From Pseudochryseolinea flava (lineage in GTDB: Bacteria > Bacteroidota > Bacteroidia > Cytophagales > Cyclobacteriaceae): 64,000 nucleotides of DNA. This document shows, one piece after another, positions 46,801 through 57,329 of the stretch. The stretch's first letter is position 1; every line of letters starts with the position of its first letter. The stretch covers positions 186,001-250,000 of the forward strand of contig NZ_QMFY01000002.1 in assembly GCF_003286915.1 (NCBI RefSeq), written 5' to 3'. The position numbers and the translations under genes are program-made. Below the pieces are notes generated by a model that did no database searches, was not told the DNA's origin, and saw nothing but the letters and a program-made list of their open reading frames with translations.

Positions 46801-47655
46801 TTAATCCTCTTCAGGAACAAATATCCAAGTCCAACCTGAAGTACAGCTAGCATCAGGAATATAGAGTACCAATCTTTCGGCAGTCAATTCAACAATTGTG
46901 AATTGTGCAAATGAGCCCAGTGATTTCGCACATCCGTTCACATCAGCCGTTCCATCAGCGCCGAGAATATTGATTCCCCCGCCGATATTAAACTTCGTGA
47001 AATCTCCATTAAAGCTAAACGTACCTGTGGCAGTAGGCTCTGCGTTGTCGGCATCAGTATAGTAGGAGTAGTTTGCGCCGCCATCTAAATCAAAAACCAT
47101 TTTACCTGCTTGATCACTTGGCGCGCAACATTCGGAAGCATTCCACCATACACCGAACGGGTTTCCACCGTTAGCTGGGTTAGGCGACATATACCACCAG
47201 TTGGCGCTACCTCTATCGAACACCCAAGACTTACCTTGTAATTGAGCCCCTACGAGATCATAATAATCTGCTGGTAATTCCTGATCAAGCTCTTCGATGG
47301 TTACCTGAATCGTTTTGCTTACCACCTCACGGTCACTTGGATTACCACCTTTAATTAAGGGTGTTGTTACATGATAAGTAAAAGTATGCGTACCGGGAAT
47401 CGGGAAAATTACTTTCACTTCGTCAGTGAACTTTTTATCGATCAGATAATCCCAGTATCCGATCACACCAGGTGTGTTCATCTTCAGGGTCAATCCATTT
47501 CCTTTTCCGTTCGCCGTCTGAATTACTTCCAGCTGAATATCATCGGCTTCATAAGTATTCTTTAGCTTATCCCTATCTTCGATTGGTTCGCAAGCGCCAA
47601 TGAAAATCATGGCTCCCGCTACAATAAGCGTCGTTATATTTCTTATAGCTTTCAT
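46801..47655 (-). CDS. surface lipoprotein of the SusCD locus (SusE-like position)
   Basis: A 284-residue lipoprotein with a lipobox ending in Cys22 (IFIGAC). A PKD/Ig-like domain lies at about 40-120 (GTHTFTYHVTTPLI), then a jelly-roll-like domain (KSWVFDRGSANWWYMSPNP, GVWWNASECCAPSDQAGKM). Proteins in this position bind the glycan or other ligand on the cell surface. Ligand unknown. It follows susD by 30 bases and is closed by a terminator. Confidence 0.8.
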   Translation of the reverse strand: MKAIRNITTLIVAGAMIFIGACEPIEDRDKLKNTYEADDIQLEVIQTANGKGNGLTLKMNTPGVIGYWDYLIDKKFTDEVKVIFPIPGTHTFTYHVTTPLIKGGNPSDREVVSKTIQVTIEELDQELPADYYDLVGAQLQGKSWVFDRGSANWWYMSPNPANGGNPFGVWWNASECCAPSDQAGKMVFDLDGGANYSYYTDADNAEPTATGTFSFNGDFTKFNIGGGINILGADGTADVNGCAKSLGSFAQFTIVELTAERLVLYIPDASCTSGWTWIFVPEED

Positions 47656-47685
47656 ATCTGTTACTTTTTTAAAGTTTAGCCCATC

Positions 47686-49422
47686 TTACCAGCCCGGGTT
47701 CTGTTTATATACACCATTCGAAAGTCTGATTTCAGATTCAGGTATTGAAACCAGTCCTTTCGTAGCCGCCGGATAGTTAATTTTATAGGAGGCTGGTACG
47801 CCTGAATTACGCACCGCAACCGTATTATCGTAGAAGTTTTTAGCTGGATCATCTACATCTCCCCAACGTACGAGGTCAAACCAGCGTAACCCTTCAAATG
47901 CAAATTCATGAAGGCGCTCTTGTTTTAGTGCATCCAGTGAATACACAACATCATCCAAGCCAGCTCTATTTCTTACTTGATTCATGTATTGAGCATCTTC
48001 GGTAAGCTCTGAAAGCATCAATAGCACATCTGCGAATCTCATATAATAGAAATCCTGAGCGTGTCTGAGCTGCATGTCTGTGTCTGTCCAGCCATATATA
48101 TAATTGAACAAACCTTTCATGTCTGGCCCAACAGTGTACTGAAGGTGCATGTATTTTTTATTGAAGAGACCAGTTTCGTTGTCACCTTTATCCTGCACAT
48201 AGCCAGCGGTACCTTCTTCAGCAACGTTTGTTCTCAGAACCGAACCGAGTTTTCTTTCGTCATCATCATTCCATTGTTCGAAGAAATCTGGGTGAACAGT
48301 ACCCCATCCCCATCCTTCGCCAAATGGCTGAAGCGAAGAGTTACCACGAAGACCGAAGAACAGGGATGCCCTGTTTGTCGTTCTTTGGCCTTTTACCCAC
48401 TGCCAGTTACCGAACGTATATCGGAGAGAAAACATTACTTCTTTGTTTCCTGAGCCCACTGTACTGTTGAAGCCGTCTTGACCAGCCCACTGCAATCCTT
48501 CATCAGCAGCCCAAGGATATTTTTCCGTGCCTGCGCTTGTATTGACGTAGCTGTAGGGCCACAGATTACGGAAGTCGCTCTGTAATTCATAACCGCTGTT
48601 GTTTACGCAGTCAGTCAATTCATCGATTACATTTTGCTTCGTTAGGGAACCTCCTGTAGGAAGTGGCAATTCTGATGTAGACTGTCCTTCGATGTTCGTC
48701 ATATAACCTGTATAGAACAGATAAACGCGCGCTAGGTAGGCCTGTGCAACCCAGTGATTAGTATGACCGAACTCTGATTCTGGGATAGATGCAGGGTCGA
48801 TTTCAGGAAGGAGCTCAATAGCTTGCTTGATATCAGCAGCGATTTGCCCGAACGTCTCAGTAAAGGAGGCACGTGGCGTAGTCGTCGGCGTTGATGTAGT
48901 AATCATCAAAGGCATGCCGCCGAAAAACTTCGCACCGCGGAATAACAAAAAGCCACGCATAAAGTACATTTCACCCAAAACTTGGTTTTTGTAAGCAGCT
49001 TCGTCCTCTGCGTTAGCAAAATCCTCGGAGAGATCAGTTTCTGCCAGTCTTTCGATGATATTATTCGCACGGAACATACCTCTATACGTCTCCTTCCAAA
49101 GATCACCGTAAGTATCGTCGTTTGGATCAACGAAGTTATCCACGTTCTTCGCACCCTGGTCGTCAGGACCACCACCGCCGAGCATTACATCATCGAGCAA
49201 CGATGCTGAAATATGCTCTTCACCAAACACGTTACCACCGGCCAAATACAGCGTATAGTAGACGCCACCAAGTGCTGCATCGTAATCGGCCTTCGTTTTG
49301 TAAAATGTATCGGTACTTGACCCGAAACGATTCGTCATATCAATGTAAGAGTCGTCGCAGCCAGCCATCGCCAAAAGCGACAGGGCTAATACTATAAATC
49401 TTATGCTTTTCATTGTTTTCAT
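47686..49422 (-). CDS. SusD/RagB-family outer-membrane lipoprotein
   Basis: Nutrient-binding lid protein of a SusCD transporter, 578 residues. Lipobox Cys22 (LAMAGCDD). The family's TPR-like fold is seen (MYFMRGFLLFRGAKFFGGMPLM, HWVAQAYLARVYLFYTG) together with the C-terminal signature QERLHEFAFEGLRWFDLVRWG. It forms a complex with the SusC protein of the preceding gene. Twelve bases separate them. Confidence 0.93.
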   Translation of the reverse strand: MKTMKSIRFIVLALSLLAMAGCDDSYIDMTNRFGSSTDTFYKTKADYDAALGGVYYTLYLAGGNVFGEEHISASLLDDVMLGGGGPDDQGAKNVDNFVDPNDDTYGDLWKETYRGMFRANNIIERLAETDLSEDFANAEDEAAYKNQVLGEMYFMRGFLLFRGAKFFGGMPLMITTSTPTTTPRASFTETFGQIAADIKQAIELLPEIDPASIPESEFGHTNHWVAQAYLARVYLFYTGYMTNIEGQSTSELPLPTGGSLTKQNVIDELTDCVNNSGYELQSDFRNLWPYSYVNTSAGTEKYPWAADEGLQWAGQDGFNSTVGSGNKEVMFSLRYTFGNWQWVKGQRTTNRASLFFGLRGNSSLQPFGEGWGWGTVHPDFFEQWNDDDERKLGSVLRTNVAEEGTAGYVQDKGDNETGLFNKKYMHLQYTVGPDMKGLFNYIYGWTDTDMQLRHAQDFYYMRFADVLLMLSELTEDAQYMNQVRNRAGLDDVVYSLDALKQERLHEFAFEGLRWFDLVRWGDVDDPAKNFYDNTVAVRNSGVPASYKINYPAATKGLVSIPESEIRLSNGVYKQNPGW

Positions 49423-49434
49423 TGTTCAAACTTT

Positions 49435-52400
49435 TTAGAAAGTAAGGTTAACACCAAGCATTACAGTGCGTGGGAGCGGATAGAGACCAAGGTCAATTCC
49501 TGACGCCCAAGCTGCTTCTCCTCCGTATGCCACTTCAGGATCCATTCCATCATATTTCGTAAAAGTGTGAAGGTTATTAACGGTCATATAAACTTGCGCT
49601 CCTGAGAAGAACCCTACTTTTTTAGCAATTGCGCCAAAGTCATATCCCACAGTAAGATTGTTGATCCTTACAAAATCACCATCGTACATGTAGATATCGG
49701 ATATGTACTGTTGGTTTCGGTGAGATGTTGCACTCAAACGTGGAATGCGGCTAGACGTTCCTTCACCATGCCAACGACCAAAGATTTCGGTAGTATAGTT
49801 TTGCTCAAATTGATCAGCGAACGATCTGTATGAACGCATGATCTGATGTCCGAATTTACCGGCGAAGGTAACATTCGCATAGACACCCTTCCACGACGCG
49901 TTAAGCTGTAAACCAAGTTCAAAATCGGGTATCGCGTTCCCTAGGAAAACCTTATCAGATTCGTCGATACGACCATCGTTGTTCTGGTCAACAAAACGGA
50001 CGTCACCAGGACGAAGACCGTTATTGTCATCAAATTGCATTGGATCTCCTTCTGGCCCTACATAAGCATCTACTTCCGCTTGATTTTGAAGAATTCCCGC
50101 AGTTTCAAAGCCATAGAAGTAGCCTATTGGCTTACCTACCTGGACACGCGATACAAACGCTGTTCCTTGTGACAAAACGTTCGCGGGTCCGTTATAGGTT
50201 TTTTCCGCATTCGACAATTCCACTACTTCGTTTCTCGTAGTCGCACCGCTCAGGGTTACACCATATTGCACATCGCCTACCTTGTCTTTCCAAGCAAATG
50301 CGAATTCAACACCTGTGTTTTTCACTTCACCCCCGTTGATCCATGGCGCATCAGCTCCAGCAGTACCCAGGGCGGGTGCTTGAACCAACCAATCTTTCGT
50401 CAATTTTTGGTACCAATCTAATGTCACCGATAATCTTGAATTCAAGAAGGCAGCATCCAATCCTATGTCAAACTGTTCTGAAGTCTCCCAGCCAATATTC
50501 GGATTCGGGGTATTCTTCGGAATATAAGTCGTCGCTGAGCTGAGTTTGTTAGAACCGAAGTAGTAACCTTGAGCTACTGGTTCAATGTTCGTCTGGTAAC
50601 TGAAAGGAACGCCAACATCTTCATTGCCGTTCTGTCCCCAACTCACACGTAGCTTACCATAATCGAAGATGTTATCAAGACTAGACATAAATTCTTCTTC
50701 CATAAAATTCCAACCTCCTGACACCGCGAAGAAGTTACCGTATTTCTTATCACCATAAAAATTCCCTGAACCGTCGCGTCGGGCTGTGAAATCCAACATA
50801 TAACGTTCTTGGTAGTTGTAAGAGAGCCTTCCGAAGTATGAGAATATACCGCCTCCATTGGCCGCACCATCTCTACCCCACACGCTAAGATCTGATATAG
50901 AAGTCGCAGGAGCAGTGTTGTCCAAATATCCATAATCAGGATTGCTATATAATGGCTTCAGTCTGCTTCCACCAACATTGAATCCCAAGATATTTTTGAT
51001 CTGCTCGTTACCAATCATCGCCTGCAAGTTATGGTCACCAAAACTTCTTCCGTACGATACCGTTGTTGTCCATGTTGAAGCAGCACCCTGGTAAGCGCTT
51101 TGTCCTACAGAGACCGCTGATTCGGGTCTATTGTATTGCGAGCTTAATCCATAGGCCGGCGCAAAAGAGCGACTATGTCCGAACCATGAATTAATACCGT
51201 ACGAAGATCTAATTTTTAAACCTTTGATCGGCTCCAATTCAGCATAACCATTACCTATCAGATTGTTTCCCTTGCCCCAATTGAAATTATGTCTATAAAA
51301 CATTGTGGCAATAGGATTCGCTTGTCCAAGATTGACGCCTTCTAATGTCGGTGCAAACTTGTATTCACTAGGAGAAAACTCATAGTATGCCGGCATCAAG
51401 GGATTAATTACTAAACCATCATGCAAGTCATTCCAATAGATAGTTCCGGTGCCTGTGCCGCGTACTTGAGAATTTGTAAGCGTAAAGTTTTCACCAATCT
51501 TTAAGATCTTACGACCGCCTATTTCCCAAAGCTTGATTTCAGTATTAATACGTGCTGTAAGCCTTTTCATACCGGCATCGATAATATCACCACCGATCAT
51601 ACCAGTTTGATCAATATAGGAGAAACCTGCACCATATGTAAAGTCCTCTGTTGCACCTGTGATGTTAAAGGCGTGGCTTGAAACAGGCGCATTCTTCTGC
51701 GTGATTTCGTCAACCCAGTCAGTGCCTTTCCAGCCACTTTGGAGCTTATCCCAAACGTATTGACCATATTGTGTGCCAAGGCCAGTTTGTTGGTTATTCA
51801 ACCAAGTATTGTTCTTGATCTCTGCTTCCCAGTTTGTAGGCGTAAGTCCGTCGTTTGTACGTCCTTCGTCCATAATGAACATGTACTCCTGTGCATTCAG
51901 CGTAGGGGGCTTCTTATAGATATTCTGAACACCCACATAGCCATTATAACTAATCTGTGTTTTTGACCCCTGCTTGCCTCTACGGGTGGTAACAAGCACT
52001 ACACCGTTTGCGCCACGCGCTCCGTAGATCGCAGCTGAAGCTGCGTCCTTAAGCACGTCAATAGATTCGATGTCCGATGGCGCTAGGTAATTGATATCGT
52101 AGCCAACAGGCACGCCGTCAACAATGTAAAGTGGGTTAGAATTACCAATGGTACCAATACCACGGATCCGCACTTTTGTACCGGCACCTGGCTGTCCACT
52201 ATTTCTTTGGATACTTACACCTGGCGTGATACCTTGAAGCGCTTCCATCGCACTACTTGTATTAAGTGCTTGGAGTTGTGCACCATCTTGGTGGATGTTT
52301 GCGCCGGTGAGGAGCGCTTTCTTCTGCTCACCATATCCAATTACAACAACTTCGTCGAGTGACGTGATATCCGGGGTCATATCGACATCAACAACAGTAC

Positions 52401-52677
52401 GCGAGCCAACGGTTACTTCTTTCGCCAAATATCCGATAAAACTGAAAACAAGCACAGAGTTATCGTTTACGCCTCCTAACGAGTAAGCCCCATCTCCATC
52501 TGATACAGTACCAGTTGAAGTTCCTTTGACTAACACGTTTACACCGGGCAAAGGCTGCCCGCTTTCATCGACAATTTTACCGGACACTGTTCGGTCCTGG
52601 GCCATCGCCATCGATGAGCAAAACCACAGCAGTAAAGCTGCGGAACTCAATTTTTTGTAGAGTTCTTTCATCATCAT
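49435..52677 (-). CDS. SusC/RagA-family TonB-linked outer-membrane transporter
   Basis: A 1080-residue transporter. Signal peptide MMMKELYKKLSSAALLLWF...AMAQ; carboxypeptidase-like regulatory domain (SGKIVDESGQPLPGVNVLVKG); TonB box region (SLDEVVVIGYGEQKK); plug domain (IRGIGTIGNSNPLYIVDGVP, AAIYGARGANGVVLVTT); and a long 22-strand barrel ending LPRTVMLGVNLTF. Imports oligosaccharides or peptides with SusD. No glycoside hydrolase gene is seen near, so the locus is a minimal uptake operon. It is likely controlled by the divergent AraC-TPR regulator. Confidence 0.94.
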   Translation of the reverse strand: MMMKELYKKLSSAALLLWFCSSMAMAQDRTVSGKIVDESGQPLPGVNVLVKGTSTGTVSDGDGAYSLGGVNDNSVLVFSFIGYLAKEVTVGSRTVVDVDMTPDITSLDEVVVIGYGEQKKALLTGANIHQDGAQLQALNTSSAMEALQGITPGVSIQRNSGQPGAGTKVRIRGIGTIGNSNPLYIVDGVPVGYDINYLAPSDIESIDVLKDAASAAIYGARGANGVVLVTTRRGKQGSKTQISYNGYVGVQNIYKKPPTLNAQEYMFIMDEGRTNDGLTPTNWEAEIKNNTWLNNQQTGLGTQYGQYVWDKLQSGWKGTDWVDEITQKNAPVSSHAFNITGATEDFTYGAGFSYIDQTGMIGGDIIDAGMKRLTARINTEIKLWEIGGRKILKIGENFTLTNSQVRGTGTGTIYWNDLHDGLVINPLMPAYYEFSPSEYKFAPTLEGVNLGQANPIATMFYRHNFNWGKGNNLIGNGYAELEPIKGLKIRSSYGINSWFGHSRSFAPAYGLSSQYNRPESAVSVGQSAYQGAASTWTTTVSYGRSFGDHNLQAMIGNEQIKNILGFNVGGSRLKPLYSNPDYGYLDNTAPATSISDLSVWGRDGAANGGGIFSYFGRLSYNYQERYMLDFTARRDGSGNFYGDKKYGNFFAVSGGWNFMEEEFMSSLDNIFDYGKLRVSWGQNGNEDVGVPFSYQTNIEPVAQGYYFGSNKLSSATTYIPKNTPNPNIGWETSEQFDIGLDAAFLNSRLSVTLDWYQKLTKDWLVQAPALGTAGADAPWINGGEVKNTGVEFAFAWKDKVGDVQYGVTLSGATTRNEVVELSNAEKTYNGPANVLSQGTAFVSRVQVGKPIGYFYGFETAGILQNQAEVDAYVGPEGDPMQFDDNNGLRPGDVRFVDQNNDGRIDESDKVFLGNAIPDFELGLQLNASWKGVYANVTFAGKFGHQIMRSYRSFADQFEQNYTTEIFGRWHGEGTSSRIPRLSATSHRNQQYISDIYMYDGDFVRINNLTVGYDFGAIAKKVGFFSGAQVYMTVNNLHTFTKYDGMDPEVAYGGEAAWASGIDLGLYPLPRTVMLGVNLTF

Positions 52678-53146
52678 TCTTGGGTTTATTGTTTTGGTTT
52701 ATTAGTGCGTACCGAACATTATTATGCACGAAACGCAAACGGAAGGTAAAAATTTTGCAAATCCGTTCAGCTATTTCCCCAATAAAACTTATCGCAATCG
52801 TTAACACAATCGTTTGTGATTGCGTTTGCGATGGCGTTTGTCGAGAACTTTTTCGCTAACCTGAATTTTCCGGTCGCCGCTCGGTTACCTTTTTTCGTAA
52901 TCCTTTGAATTCAAGCGGCGTTCACGCCCACACATTTTTTAATCGTATCAACAACGATTATTTGAGCTTGTCCAATACGCGCGTTGACCGCTAGGTTTAA
53001 TGTACACTTTCAAAATTTAAGATTTGCTACACCGAATAATCGTCGGCGCTAAACAAATTAGCTGCCAGCCCCACACCATAGAAAAGGTCCCAGAAAGATT
53101 TAGCTTTACCAGACGTTAACTCACGCGTATAAAGCCTTTCCCCGGT
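52678..53146. other. divergent regulatory region between susC and its regulator
   Basis: About 470 bases without a supported gene. It contains a palindrome CACAA-TCGT-TTGTG and nearby flanking CGCAATC/GATTGCG arms (see separate entry). I find no clear TAnnTTTG with matching TTG on either strand. Confidence 0.5.
52793..52824. promoter_or_regulatory. nested palindrome, candidate operator of susC
   Basis: Outer arms CGCAATC (52793-52799) and GATTGCG (52818-52824) enclose the inner palindrome CACAA (52805-52809) and TTGTG (52814-52818). It sits about 120-145 bases upstream of the susC start. Candidate binding site for the divergent AraC-type regulator. Confidence 0.4.
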
Positions 53147-55225
53147 ATGTCCGATTCGCCATCCAGCGATAGCCAATTCATCGCTCAGCTTAAAACAATC
53201 ATTCAAAGTAACATTGCCAATGACTCATTCGGTGTCTCCGAATTGTCAGACATCATGAACATGAGCCGATCCAATTTGCTTCGAAAAGTGAAGAAAGAAA
53301 CGTCACTCTCGGTAAGTCAATTCATCAGCCAGGTACGCTTGAGAAAGGCACATGAGATTTTACTACAGTCGCCATTGAACGTTTCTGAAGTGGCCACTCA
53401 GGTTGGATTCAATAGCCCGTCCTATTTCATCAAATGCTTTCGGGAATATTATGGCTATCCCCCGGGTGAAGTAAGTCAGCACGCCAATGAACAACCGCAA
53501 CCAAATACCCTTCAAAAACAAAAGAGAAACCTTCCCCTACTGGTAAAAGCGATTGGCGCTACAATTTTACTCATCAGCAGCACTGCCGGGTACCTATACT
53601 TCTTCCCAGTAAAATCATTCCCTCAAGAAAAATCCATCGTAGTCTTACCTTTCAAAAATGAGAGTACCGACTCCGCAAATACTTACCTCGTCAACGGCCT
53701 GATGGAGTCGACATTAAATAAACTACAACTGATCAATGAGCTGAATGTGCTGAGTAGAACGACAGCAGAAAAATATAGAAACACGTTGATGTCTATACCT
53801 GAAATGGCAGCGGCGTTGAACGCACAATATTTTATTGAGGGAAGCGGTCAAAAAATCGGCGATCGAATCGTCCTAAACATCCAATTGATTGAAGGCTCAA
53901 CAGATAAGAACCTTTGGGCTAAACAATATAGACGGGAAGCGAAAGACATCTTTCAACTCCAACAGGAAATCGCCAAAGATATTGCCGATGAAATCGAAGT
54001 TGTTATTTCGCCGGAGGCAGCGGAAAGTATGGATAAAGTACCGACGCGCGATTTAGCCGCCTATGATCTGTATTTAAAAGGAAGAGAATTGTTTCACCAC
54101 TCGGGAACGCGAAATCTTAACGACGCAATTCCGTATTTCACGAAGGCAATTGAAAAGGATAACGAATTTTCGCTCGCCTACGCTAACCTTGTGATGATTT
54201 ATTATTACCTCGATCTTTTTGCGTTCGAAAAAAAATACAGCAGTCAAATATCCCAATTCGCCGACAAGGCCATGTTGTATGATGCCAAGTCGGCAGAAAG
54301 TCTCATTGCAAAAGCATTATCATTTGCCGTTGAAAAGGATTTCAAATCAGCGACACTGTTCTTCGAACGTGCACTCACCTACAATAAAAATCATACGTTG
54401 GCGATCCACTTCCTGACAGAATTCCATAGTCTACACGTACATAACGCACGCAAGTATCTGAAGTATGCAATCCTCGGCGCGACCATCGACATCCATGCGT
54501 TAGATTCGATCGCGACAAGCACCAAGTATTTTCACCTCGCTAACGGCCTACTGCAAAACGGTTTCATCGATGACGCGCAACGCTACATGGAAGCTTCGCT
54601 CGCCTTCGACCCTAATAATTTCTTCGCCTGCTACGTAAATGCCTATGTACGCTTCGCGCAAACCCATGACTTTAAAGACGCTCAAGCTTTACTCAAGCAA
54701 GAAGTAAAGAAAAAACCGATGCGCTTCGACATCATTCAAGAGCTCGCCAAAGTAACTTTCTATCTTCACGACTATAAGGAAGCATACACCCATTACGAAA
54801 AATTCCTTCAATTAAGCACGCTATTTAAAATGGAAGTTTTTCAATCCGAAGAATTGAAGATCGCCTTTACATTAAACAAGCTAGGACGTCACGATGAGGC
54901 AATTCCGCATTTAAAAAACTATAAAGCGTTTGCAGAAAAAGATCAATCGATGTATCGCAGCCTTTACCTTGCGGCCTACCACGCCTATCAACATGAAAAT
55001 AAAGCAGCACTGGACTACCTAAAACAATTTGCTACAGAAGACAGTTATCCATATTGGATTTTATTCCTGGACAACGATCCGATTTTTGAGAACGTCAAGC
55101 ATCTTCCCGCTTTCAAGGATATCATGAACACCGTTCGCCATAAATTTCAAGACACACATGACGAATGGGCATTTATCTTTGATCGATCGCCACTTCCTGT
55201 GATCAGCACAGATGCACCGCGATAA
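53147..55225 (+). CDS. transmembrane AraC-type regulator with periplasmic TolB-like and TPR domains
   Basis: A 692-residue one-component regulator. Residues of about 10-110 are an AraC helix-turn-helix (FGVSELSDIMNMSRSNLLRKV; VSEVATQVGFNSPSYFIKCFREYYGYPP). A membrane helix spans about 130-153. Beyond it, in the periplasm by the positive-inside rule, a TolB/FlgO-like domain (KSIVVLPFKNESTDS, ALNAQYFIEGSGQKIGDRIVL) and TPR repeats (YDLYLKGRELFHHSG, AIEKDNEFSLAYANL) follow to the C-terminus. The arrangement reverses that of usual AraC proteins: DNA binding first, sensor last. It is divergent from susC and probably senses the imported ligand or periplasmic state. Confidence 0.85.
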   Translation: MSDSPSSDSQFIAQLKTIIQSNIANDSFGVSELSDIMNMSRSNLLRKVKKETSLSVSQFISQVRLRKAHEILLQSPLNVSEVATQVGFNSPSYFIKCFREYYGYPPGEVSQHANEQPQPNTLQKQKRNLPLLVKAIGATILLISSTAGYLYFFPVKSFPQEKSIVVLPFKNESTDSANTYLVNGLMESTLNKLQLINELNVLSRTTAEKYRNTLMSIPEMAAALNAQYFIEGSGQKIGDRIVLNIQLIEGSTDKNLWAKQYRREAKDIFQLQQEIAKDIADEIEVVISPEAAESMDKVPTRDLAAYDLYLKGRELFHHSGTRNLNDAIPYFTKAIEKDNEFSLAYANLVMIYYYLDLFAFEKKYSSQISQFADKAMLYDAKSAESLIAKALSFAVEKDFKSATLFFERALTYNKNHTLAIHFLTEFHSLHVHNARKYLKYAILGATIDIHALDSIATSTKYFHLANGLLQNGFIDDAQRYMEASLAFDPNNFFACYVNAYVRFAQTHDFKDAQALLKQEVKKKPMRFDIIQELAKVTFYLHDYKEAYTHYEKFLQLSTLFKMEVFQSEELKIAFTLNKLGRHDEAIPHLKNYKAFAEKDQSMYRSLYLAAYHAYQHENKAALDYLKQFATEDSYPYWILFLDNDPIFENVKHLPAFKDIMNTVRHKFQDTHDEWAFIFDRSPLPVISTDAPR

Positions 55226-55318
55226 TGATTTCATTTTCGGCAATCGTTAATACGGTTATCATCATCAGAAAGTAAATTTTTGGTAAACGAAAAATACACA
55301 TCTGATAGATGTAATAAT

Positions 55319-55349
55319 AAAAAAACAGCCGCGCAAAAATACGCGACTG
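55319..55349 (-). terminator. intrinsic terminator after kup
   Basis: Arms CAGCCGCG (55326-55333) and CGCGACTG (55342-55349) pair with one G-U, eight-base loop, and seven Ts follow on the minus strand. It is 17 bases past the kup stop. Confidence 0.85.
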
Positions 55350-55365
55350 CTTAAAGTGCTTTTAG

Positions 55366-57306
55366 TTAATTCGAATGTCGTTTCAAGTAAAGCATGTGCG
55401 CTTGATTATGCACCAGCGGAATATATTCAACCACAACGTCGCTCTTATCCAATCCAAACGCTTTCTCATCGTTTAGACTTATAGATTTCAATGCAAAGTA
55501 ACTGTTGAGTATGACACTTTCTCTCAAAGAAAAGTCATTTTCCACCGATATAAACTTTTCAATAACCACGAACTTAAAATCTGGCTCTGGATTATATTTC
55601 GTTGACCCATCGGGACGGATGTGAAGGTTCAATTCTTTATTCTCTACTAGTTGTTGTACTATCCTTTTAAAGAACATCTCAGATTTGGGGTGAATGCGAA
55701 ATCCGACGTAAATATTCACCTTGATAATTTTATCATCGACAAGTTCCGAAACATTATAGTGAAGTGAATACGGTTCATCGGTGCGCTCGATATGTAAAAA
55801 CCAATAAACATCAGCTCGCTTGGGCTTTTTCGAGAATATCGATTGAATAATTTTCTCTTCAACCTGCTCCCTATGATTTGCCTTCGTCAAGAAAATGAGG
55901 TGCGTCGAAAACTTAGGAATACTGTCATCGTTGCTCAAATCACGAATGAGTGAAGCATATTTTCCAAGCGCGACAAACTTAACAAATCGATTATTAATTT
56001 TCCGCGCGTAGTACCAAACATACATCACTGCAAAAATGATCACTTCAAAAAATAAAAACATCCACCGTTCTTTAATCTTGACCACATTGGTGACAAAGAA
56101 TGATAATTCGATAATTCCAAAAACTAGCGCAAATAAGATCACCCATACGACATTCCATTTTAACCGGTAAATCATAAAATAGCATAACAAAATTGTGGTC
56201 ATCATCATTGCGACGGTAATGGAAAATCCGTACGCGGCCTCCATGTGCGTTGAATTTTTGAAATACAATATCATTAACACACACCCAAGCCATAGAATGA
56301 TATTGATACTTGGAATATAAATCTGTCCCTTCAAGTTTGTGGGCTGACGAACCGCTACCCGTGGCCAGAAATTTAGACTCATTGCTTCGCTAATCAACGT
56401 GTACGATCCACTGATTAACGCTTGAGACGCGATGATGGCTGCCCCCGTCGCGATGACAATTCCCGTTAGCAAAAACCATTGGGGCATCATTTCGAAAAAT
56501 GGATTTCGCCCATCTAAAAATTGTTTTCCTTGGTGCATTAACCACGCTCCTTGTCCCATGTAATTTGTCATTAACGCAACTTTCACGAATACCCAAGTTA
56601 TCCTGATATTTTTTCGACCGCAGTGACCGAGGTCAGAGTACAGGGCTTCCGCTCCAGTAGTCGCCAGGAACACCGCGCCCAACAACCAAAATCCGTGCGG
56701 ATAGTTCGCCAACAACGCATATGCATATTTCGGATTCAGTGCTCTAAGTACGTCTGGAAAGAGAACGATTTGGCTCACACCGATCACCAATAGCATGGAA
56801 AACCACACCAGCATAACAGGACCGAAAGTAATACCCACAGCAGCTGTGCCAAATCGTTGAAAGAAAAACAACGCTGATAAAATCACTATCACAATGGGCA
56901 CTGTTGGAAGTCCCGGAAAAACTAACTCCAATCCTTCTACAGCAGATGCGACAGAAATCGGCGGCGTAATAATTCCGTCTGCCAACAAAGTTGTAGCGCC
57001 AAGAATGGTAGGAATAATCAAACGCTTTCCGAATCTCCGAACAAGCGCGTAAAGTGAAAAAATTCCACCCTCACCTTCATTATCAGCGGTGAGTGTAATG
57101 ATGATATACTTGACAGTCGTTTGCAATGCGAGTGTCCAAAAAATACAGGATATCCCACCAAGCACCAATGCTTCCGAGATGGGCCTATCACCGACAATTG
57201 CTTTTAACACATACAGTGGACTCGTACCAATATCGCCATAGATGATGCCAAGGGCTACGAGCAAAGAGGCAATAGTGATCCTGCTCGAATGATTATTCGA
57301 TTTCAT
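55366..57306 (-). CDS. kup: KUP-family potassium transporter
   Basis: K+/H+ symporter of 646 residues, normal family length. It begins with the signature GIIYGDIGTSPLYVLKAI and continues with EGGIFSLYAL and GADGIITPPISV-like (LLADGIITPPISVASAVEG), TTGAEALYSDLGHCG, and about 12 membrane helices to about 430, followed by a cytoplasmic C-terminal domain. It is the last gene in an operon behind a KdpDE-like two-component pair, 23 bases after the response regulator gene. Confidence 0.95.
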   Translation of the reverse strand: MKSNNHSSRITIASLLVALGIIYGDIGTSPLYVLKAIVGDRPISEALVLGGISCIFWTLALQTTVKYIIITLTADNEGEGGIFSLYALVRRFGKRLIIPTILGATTLLADGIITPPISVASAVEGLELVFPGLPTVPIVIVILSALFFFQRFGTAAVGITFGPVMLVWFSMLLVIGVSQIVLFPDVLRALNPKYAYALLANYPHGFWLLGAVFLATTGAEALYSDLGHCGRKNIRITWVFVKVALMTNYMGQGAWLMHQGKQFLDGRNPFFEMMPQWFLLTGIVIATGAAIIASQALISGSYTLISEAMSLNFWPRVAVRQPTNLKGQIYIPSINIILWLGCVLMILYFKNSTHMEAAYGFSITVAMMMTTILLCYFMIYRLKWNVVWVILFALVFGIIELSFFVTNVVKIKERWMFLFFEVIIFAVMYVWYYARKINNRFVKFVALGKYASLIRDLSNDDSIPKFSTHLIFLTKANHREQVEEKIIQSIFSKKPKRADVYWFLHIERTDEPYSLHYNVSELVDDKIIKVNIYVGFRIHPKSEMFFKRIVQQLVENKELNLHIRPDGSTKYNPEPDFKFVVIEKFISVENDFSLRESVILNSYFALKSISLNDEKAFGLDKSDVVVEYIPLVHNQAHMLYLKRHSN

Positions 57307-57329
57307 TTGAAATAAAATTGTTTATTAGT

